Assembly (NCBI RefSeq): GCF_004121055.1
Contig: NZ_PYAL01000009.1
Coordinates: 124,001 to 188,000 of the forward strand
From: Achromobacter aloeverae
GTDB lineage: Bacteria; Pseudomonadota; Gammaproteobacteria; Burkholderiales; Burkholderiaceae_B
DNA: 64,000 nt
Direction: 5' to 3'
In this document: positions 60,023 to 64,000 of the stretch, one piece after another
Numbering within the stretch: the first letter of the stretch is position 1
Layout: the number at the start of each line of letters is the position of its first letter
Notes under the pieces: model-generated
The model's database searches: none
What the model was told of the DNA's origin: nothing
Seen by the model: the letters and a program-made list of their open reading frames with translations, nothing else
Program-made: the position numbers and the translations under genes

Positions 60023-62719
60023 ATGGATTCCTTCGCCAAGGAGACGCTTCCGGTATCGCTGGAAGAAGAGATGCGCCGTAGCTACCTCGATTACGCCATG
60101 AGCGTGATCGTGGGGCGGGCACTACCAGATGTACGCGACGGCCTGAAACCCGTGCATCGCCGGGTCCTGTTCGCGATGCATGAGCTGAACAACGATTGGA
60201 ACCGGGCCTACAAGAAGTCCGCCCGTATCGTCGGCGATGTCATCGGTAAATATCACCCGCACGGAGACCAGGCCGTCTACGACTCCATCGTTCGCATGGC
60301 GCAGGATTTCTCCATGCGCTACATGCTGGTGGATGGCCAGGGCAACTTCGGGTCCATCGACGGCGACAACGCCGCCGCCATGCGTTACACCGAAATCCGC
60401 CTGGCCAAGATCGCCCACGAGTTGCTGGCCGATATCGACCAGGAAACCGTCGATTTCGGTCCCAACTACGACGGCAGCGAAAAAGAACCGCTGCTGTTGC
60501 CGTCGCGCCTGCCCAACCTGCTGGTCAACGGCAGTTCCGGCATCGCGGTGGGCATGGCGACCAATATCCCGCCGCACAACCTGTCGGAAGTCGTCGACGG
60601 CTGCCTGTACTGCCTGCGTAATCCTGAGTGCTCCGTGGATGAGCTGATCGAACTGATCCCCGCGCCGGACTTTCCCACCGGCGGCATCATCTACGGCATG
60701 TCCGGGGTGCGCGAGGGTTACCGCACCGGCCGCGGCCGGGTGGTCATGCGCGCCAAGACGCACTTCGAGGACATGGAGAAGGGCAACCGCCAGGCCATCG
60801 TGGTCGACGCCATCCCCTTCCAGGTCAACAAGAAGTCCTTGCAGGAACGCATCGCCGAGCTGGTCAACGAGAAGAAGATCGAGGGCATTTCCGATATCCG
60901 CGACGAGTCGGACAAGGACGGGATGCGCCTGGTCATCGAGCTCAAGCGCGGCGAAGTGCCCGAGGTGGTGCTCAACAACCTGTACAAGAACACCCAGCTG
61001 CAGGACACCTTCGGGATGAACCTGGTGGCGCTGGTCGACGGCCAGCCGCGCCTGCTCAACCTGAAGCAGATGGTGGAGTACTTCCTCCAGCACCGGCGCG
61101 AGGTCGTCACCCGCCGCACGGTGTTCCAGCTGCGCAAGGCGCGCGAGCGCGGCCACGTGCTCGAAGGCCTGGCGGTAGCGCTGGCCAACATCGACGATTT
61201 CATCGAAATCATCAAGGCGGCGCCGACGCCGCCCGTGGCGCGCCAGGAGTTGATGGCGCGCTCCTGGGATTCGTCCCTGGTGCGCGAGATGCTGCAGCGG
61301 GCCGACGGCGACACCCCGGGAGGCATCGCCGCCTACCGTCCGGAAGACCTGTCCCCGTCCTATGGCATGCAGGCCGACGGCCTGTATCGCCTGAGCGACA
61401 CGCAGGCGCAGGAAATCCTGAACATGCGCCTGCAACGCCTGACCGGGCTGGAGCAGGACAAGATCGTCGGCGAGTACAAGGATGTGATGGCGAACATCGC
61501 CGATCTGCTCGATATCCTCGCCAAACCGGAGCGTATCACCACGATCATCGGCGACGAGCTGCAGGCCATCAAGGCCGAGTTCGCCACTGGGGCCAAGGAC
61601 GAGCGCCGTTCGGAAATCGAACTGAACGCAACCGAACTGGACACCGAAGACCTGATCACGCCCACCGACATGGTGGTGACGTTGTCGCATGGCGGCTACA
61701 TCAAGAGCCAGCCCCTGTCCGAATACCGGTCGCAGAAGCGCGGCGGCCGTGGCAAGCAGGCCACGGCAATGAAGGACGACGACTGGATCGACCAGTTGTT
61801 CATCGCCAACACCCATGACTACCTGCTCTGCTTCTCCAACCGCGGCCGGGTCTACTGGCTGAAGGTATGGGAGGTGCCGCAGGGCACCCGTTCGTCGCGC
61901 GGCAAGCCCATCGTCAATATGTTCCCGCTGGCCGACGGCGAGAAGGTCAACGTGGTGCTGCCGGTCAAGGAGTTCAGCGACGATCACTACGTGTTCATGG
62001 CAACTTCGCGCGGTACCGTGAAGAAGACGCCGCTGTCCGACTTCTCCAACCCGCGCAAGGCCGGCATCATCGCCGTGGACCTCGACGATGGCGACTTCCT
62101 GATCGGCGCCGACCTCACCGACGGCAAGCATGACGTCATGATGTTCTCGGATGCCGGCAAGGCCGTGCGCTTCGACGAAAACGACGTGCGCCCGATGGGC
62201 CGCAACGCCCGTGGCGTGCGCGGCATGATGCTGGAGGACGGCCAGGCGGTGATCGCCATGCTGGTCGCCGGCGACGAAGCGCAGAGCGTGCTGACCGCCA
62301 CCGAGAACGGCTACGGCAAGCGCACGCCCATTACCGAGTACACCCGGCACGGGCGCGGCACCAAGGGCATGATCGCCATCCAGACCACCTCGCGTAATGG
62401 CAAGGTGGTAGGCGCGGTGCTGGTCGATACCAGCGACGAGATCATGCTCATCACCACCGGCGGCGTGCTGGTGCGCACCCGGGTTTCGGAAATCCGCGAA
62501 ATGGGGCGCGCTACCCAGGGCGTGACGTTGATCAGCGTGGACGACGGCAGCCATCTGTCCGGCGTGCGGCGCGTGGTCGAAAGCGATGCGGACGTGGATG
62601 TCGAGGCGGAAACGGAAGTGGACGCGGATGCTCAGGCCCCGGCGGCCGACGACGCGGCAAGTAATGCCGCGGACGGCGACGTGCCGGATACCGATCCTTC
62701 GGAACCTACGGAAGAATGA
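60023..62719 (+). CDS. gyrA: DNA gyrase subunit A
   Basis: Catalytic subunit of DNA gyrase, which introduces negative supercoils. The breakage domain has the active-site tyrosine Y122 ([12 protein letters not shown]). Numbering matches E. coli exactly, so the quinolone pocket reads [11 protein letters not shown] with glutamine at 83 and aspartate at 87. The C-terminal wrapping domain carries the GyrA box (QKRGGRG) and ends in a long acidic tail (about 45 residues). ATG 60023 is certain from the conserved [20 protein letters not shown], although no ribosome-binding site is visible before it. Length is 898 residues. The stop overlaps the serC start, so the genes are coupled. Confidence 0.98.
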   Translation: MDSFAKETLPVSLEEEMRRSYLDYAMSVIVGRALPDVRDGLKPVHRRVLFAMHELNNDWNRAYKKSARIVGDVIGKYHPHGDQAVYDSIVRMAQDFSMRYMLVDGQGNFGSIDGDNAAAMRYTEIRLAKIAHELLADIDQETVDFGPNYDGSEKEPLLLPSRLPNLLVNGSSGIAVGMATNIPPHNLSEVVDGCLYCLRNPECSVDELIELIPAPDFPTGGIIYGMSGVREGYRTGRGRVVMRAKTHFEDMEKGNRQAIVVDAIPFQVNKKSLQERIAELVNEKKIEGISDIRDESDKDGMRLVIELKRGEVPEVVLNNLYKNTQLQDTFGMNLVALVDGQPRLLNLKQMVEYFLQHRREVVTRRTVFQLRKARERGHVLEGLAVALANIDDFIEIIKAAPTPPVARQELMARSWDSSLVREMLQRADGDTPGGIAAYRPEDLSPSYGMQADGLYRLSDTQAQEILNMRLQRLTGLEQDKIVGEYKDVMANIADLLDILAKPERITTIIGDELQAIKAEFATGAKDERRSEIELNATELDTEDLITPTDMVVTLSHGGYIKSQPLSEYRSQKRGGRGKQATAMKDDDWIDQLFIANTHDYLLCFSNRGRVYWLKVWEVPQGTRSSRGKPIVNMFPLADGEKVNVVLPVKEFSDDHYVFMATSRGTVKKTPLSDFSNPRKAGIIAVDLDDGDFLIGADLTDGKHDVMMFSDAGKAVRFDENDVRPMGRNARGVRGMMLEDGQAVIAMLVAGDEAQSVLTATENGYGKRTPITEYTRHGRGTKGMIAIQTTSRNGKVVGAVLVDTSDEIMLITTGGVLVRTRVSEIREMGRATQGVTLISVDDGSHLSGVRRVVESDADVDVEAETEVDADAQAPAADDAASNAADGDVPDTDPSEPTEE

Positions 62720-63849
62720 TGAGTCGTCCCTGGAATTTTTCGGCGGGACCTTCGGCTTTGCCGGAGGCGGTGTTGCGGCAGGCGGCCGAGGAAATGCTCG
62801 ACTGGCACGGCAGCGGCATGTCGGTGATGGAAATGAGCCATCGCGGCAAGCAGTTCGTGCAGATCTGCGACGAGGCGGAAACCGACCTGCGCGAACTGCT
62901 GGGCGCGCCCTCCGACTACGCCATCCTGTTCATGCAGGGCGGGGCATCGGGCGAGAACGCCATCATCCCGATGAACCTGATCAATCGGCGCGGCAGCGGC
63001 AAGGCGGATTTCGTGCTGACCGGCCAGTGGTCGGTGAAGTCGCAGAAGGAAGCCGTCCGCTATGGCGATATCGCCATAGCCGCCAGCGCCGGCAGCGAGA
63101 CCACGCTGGACGGCCAGGTCTTCAAGCCCTGGACCTGGGTGCCGGCGGTCGACACCTGGAAGGTGCGCAAGGACGCCGCGTATCTGCACTTTTGCAGCAA
63201 CGAGACCATAGGCGGCGTCGAGTTCAACGACTGGCCCACGCCGGAGAGCCTGGGCGCGCCCGACGTGCCGCTGGTGGTCGACGCCTCGTCGCACTTCCTG
63301 TCGCGTCCCATGGACGTCACCCGCGCCGGCCTGGTATTCGCCGGGGCGCAGAAAAACGCGGGGCCGGCCGGCGTGACCATCATGATGGTCAGGCGCGACC
63401 TCATCGGCCACGCATTGCCCATCTGCCCGTCGGCCTTCGATTACGTCAACGTGGCGGCCGACCATTCGCGCTACAACACGCCGCCCACCTACGCGATCTA
63501 TATCGCGGGCCTGGTCTTCAAGTGGATCAAGGCGCAGGGCGGGGTGGAGGCGCTGGAAAAGGCCAATATCGCCAAGGCCGAGCTGCTGTACAACTACCTG
63601 GACAGCACGTCCTTCTATCGCAATCCGGTCCACGGCCCGGCGCGCTCGCGCATGAACGTGCCGTTCATCCTGCACGACGAATCGCTCAACGACGCCTTCC
63701 TCAAGGGCGCCGAGGCGGCCGGCCTGCTGGCGCTGAAGGGGCACAAGAGCGTCGGCGGCATGCGCGCGTCCATCTACAACGCCGTGCCGCTGGAGGCGGT
63801 CCAGGCCCTGGTGGCCTACCTGCGTGATTTCGAGCAACGCCATGGATGA
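62716..63849 (+). CDS. serC: Phosphoserine aminotransferase
   Basis: PLP enzyme making 3-phosphoserine for serine synthesis, and a step of pyridoxal phosphate synthesis. [20 protein letters not shown] opens the protein, [10 protein letters not shown] and [16 protein letters not shown] follow, and the cofactor lysine is in [14 protein letters not shown]. Two ATG codons in tandem (62716, 62719) overlap the gyrA TGA; either can be the start. It overlaps the next gene, pheA, by eight bases. The gyrA-serC-pheA order is characteristic of the Bordetella/Burkholderia lineage. Confidence 0.97.
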   Translation: MMSRPWNFSAGPSALPEAVLRQAAEEMLDWHGSGMSVMEMSHRGKQFVQICDEAETDLRELLGAPSDYAILFMQGGASGENAIIPMNLINRRGSGKADFVLTGQWSVKSQKEAVRYGDIAIAASAGSETTLDGQVFKPWTWVPAVDTWKVRKDAAYLHFCSNETIGGVEFNDWPTPESLGAPDVPLVVDASSHFLSRPMDVTRAGLVFAGAQKNAGPAGVTIMMVRRDLIGHALPICPSAFDYVNVAADHSRYNTPPTYAIYIAGLVFKWIKAQGGVEALEKANIAKAELLYNYLDSTSFYRNPVHGPARSRMNVPFILHDESLNDAFLKGAEAAGLLALKGHKSVGGMRASIYNAVPLEAVQALVAYLRDFEQRHG

Positions 63850-64000
63850 AAACCTCGCCGCCAAGCTCAAGCCCCTGCGCGAGCGCATCGATGCGCTCGA
63901 TGCGCAGATCCTGGAACTGCTGACGCAGCGGGCGCGCACGGCGCAGGAAGTCGGCGACGTCAAGCACGCCTTCCACGCCGACGGCCCGGTGCTGCGTCCG
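63842..64000 (+). CDS. pheA: Chorismate mutase/prephenate dehydratase, N-terminal part
   Basis: Only the first 53 residues are inside the window: [20 protein letters not shown], then [19 protein letters not shown]. This is the AroQ-type chorismate mutase helix that begins bifunctional PheA (P-protein), which leads to phenylalanine. The start overlaps serC by eight bases. The rest, including the prephenate dehydratase and ACT domains, lies beyond the window. Confidence 0.92.
   Translation, partial: MDENLAAKLKPLRERIDALDAQILELLTQRARTAQEVGDVKHAFHADGPVLRP

Overview
This window is high-G+C betaproteobacterial chromosome, most likely from Bordetella or a close relative in the Alcaligenaceae. The main evidence is the right end, which carries the arrangement ompA - ubiG - gph on one strand and gyrA - serC - pheA on the other. 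The many Bug/TctC solute-binding proteins and LysR regulators fit the same family. Almost all of the sequence is ordinary chromosome. Two short blocks look acquired: the stretch after the tmRNA gene (about 4118-6260) and the hipBA pair (about 9440-10985), both visibly less G+C rich than their surroundings.

Layout. 1-3673: the end of a TonB-dependent siderophore receptor and an orphan Bug protein. 3714-4117: one-piece tmRNA (ssrA) with its terminator, followed by an island scar holding a collapsed fic pseudogene and two exported proteins of unknown function. 6278-9344: argC, a divergent LysR gene and an RlmN-type radical-SAM methyltransferase paralogue. 9486-10985: a HipB/HipA toxin-antitoxin pair. 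10995-14852: AraC regulator, DMT transporter and a chemotaxis receptor. 15160-25324: a LuxR regulator, then a four-gene type I secretion cassette (giant RTX adhesin, TolC, ABC transporter, membrane fusion protein) whose genes all overlap by ATGA. 25379-33207: an HdeD-like membrane protein fused to a cysteine-peptidase-like domain, pirin with a divergent LysR gene, another Bug protein, and two tandem DUF1254/DUF1214 proteins. 33538-38723: bioA-bioF-bioD without bioB, then a secreted protein that joins a cyclophilin to a papain-like protease domain. 38965-42618: a three-subunit periplasmic FAD dehydrogenase (Tat-exported small subunit, GMC flavoprotein, triheme cytochrome c). 42779-49628: a second chemotaxis receptor and a LysR / MHS transporter / amidase / class II aldolase catabolic cluster, ending in a DUF3820 gene. 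49666-57329: a second catabolic block (LysR, MmgE/PrpD, Bug, exported amidase, LysR, YbfB-type MFS). 57326-64000: the housekeeping block named above; pheA is cut by the window end.

The least expected items are the cyclophilin-papain fusion (37005-38723), the HdeD-peptidase fusion (25379-26761), the long 15-codon tag frame in the tmRNA, the island scar with a degenerate copy of the ssrA 3' end just before argC, and several unannotated repeats in control regions. I found no CRISPR array, no rRNA, no tRNA other than the tRNA-like part of ssrA, and no insertion sequence.
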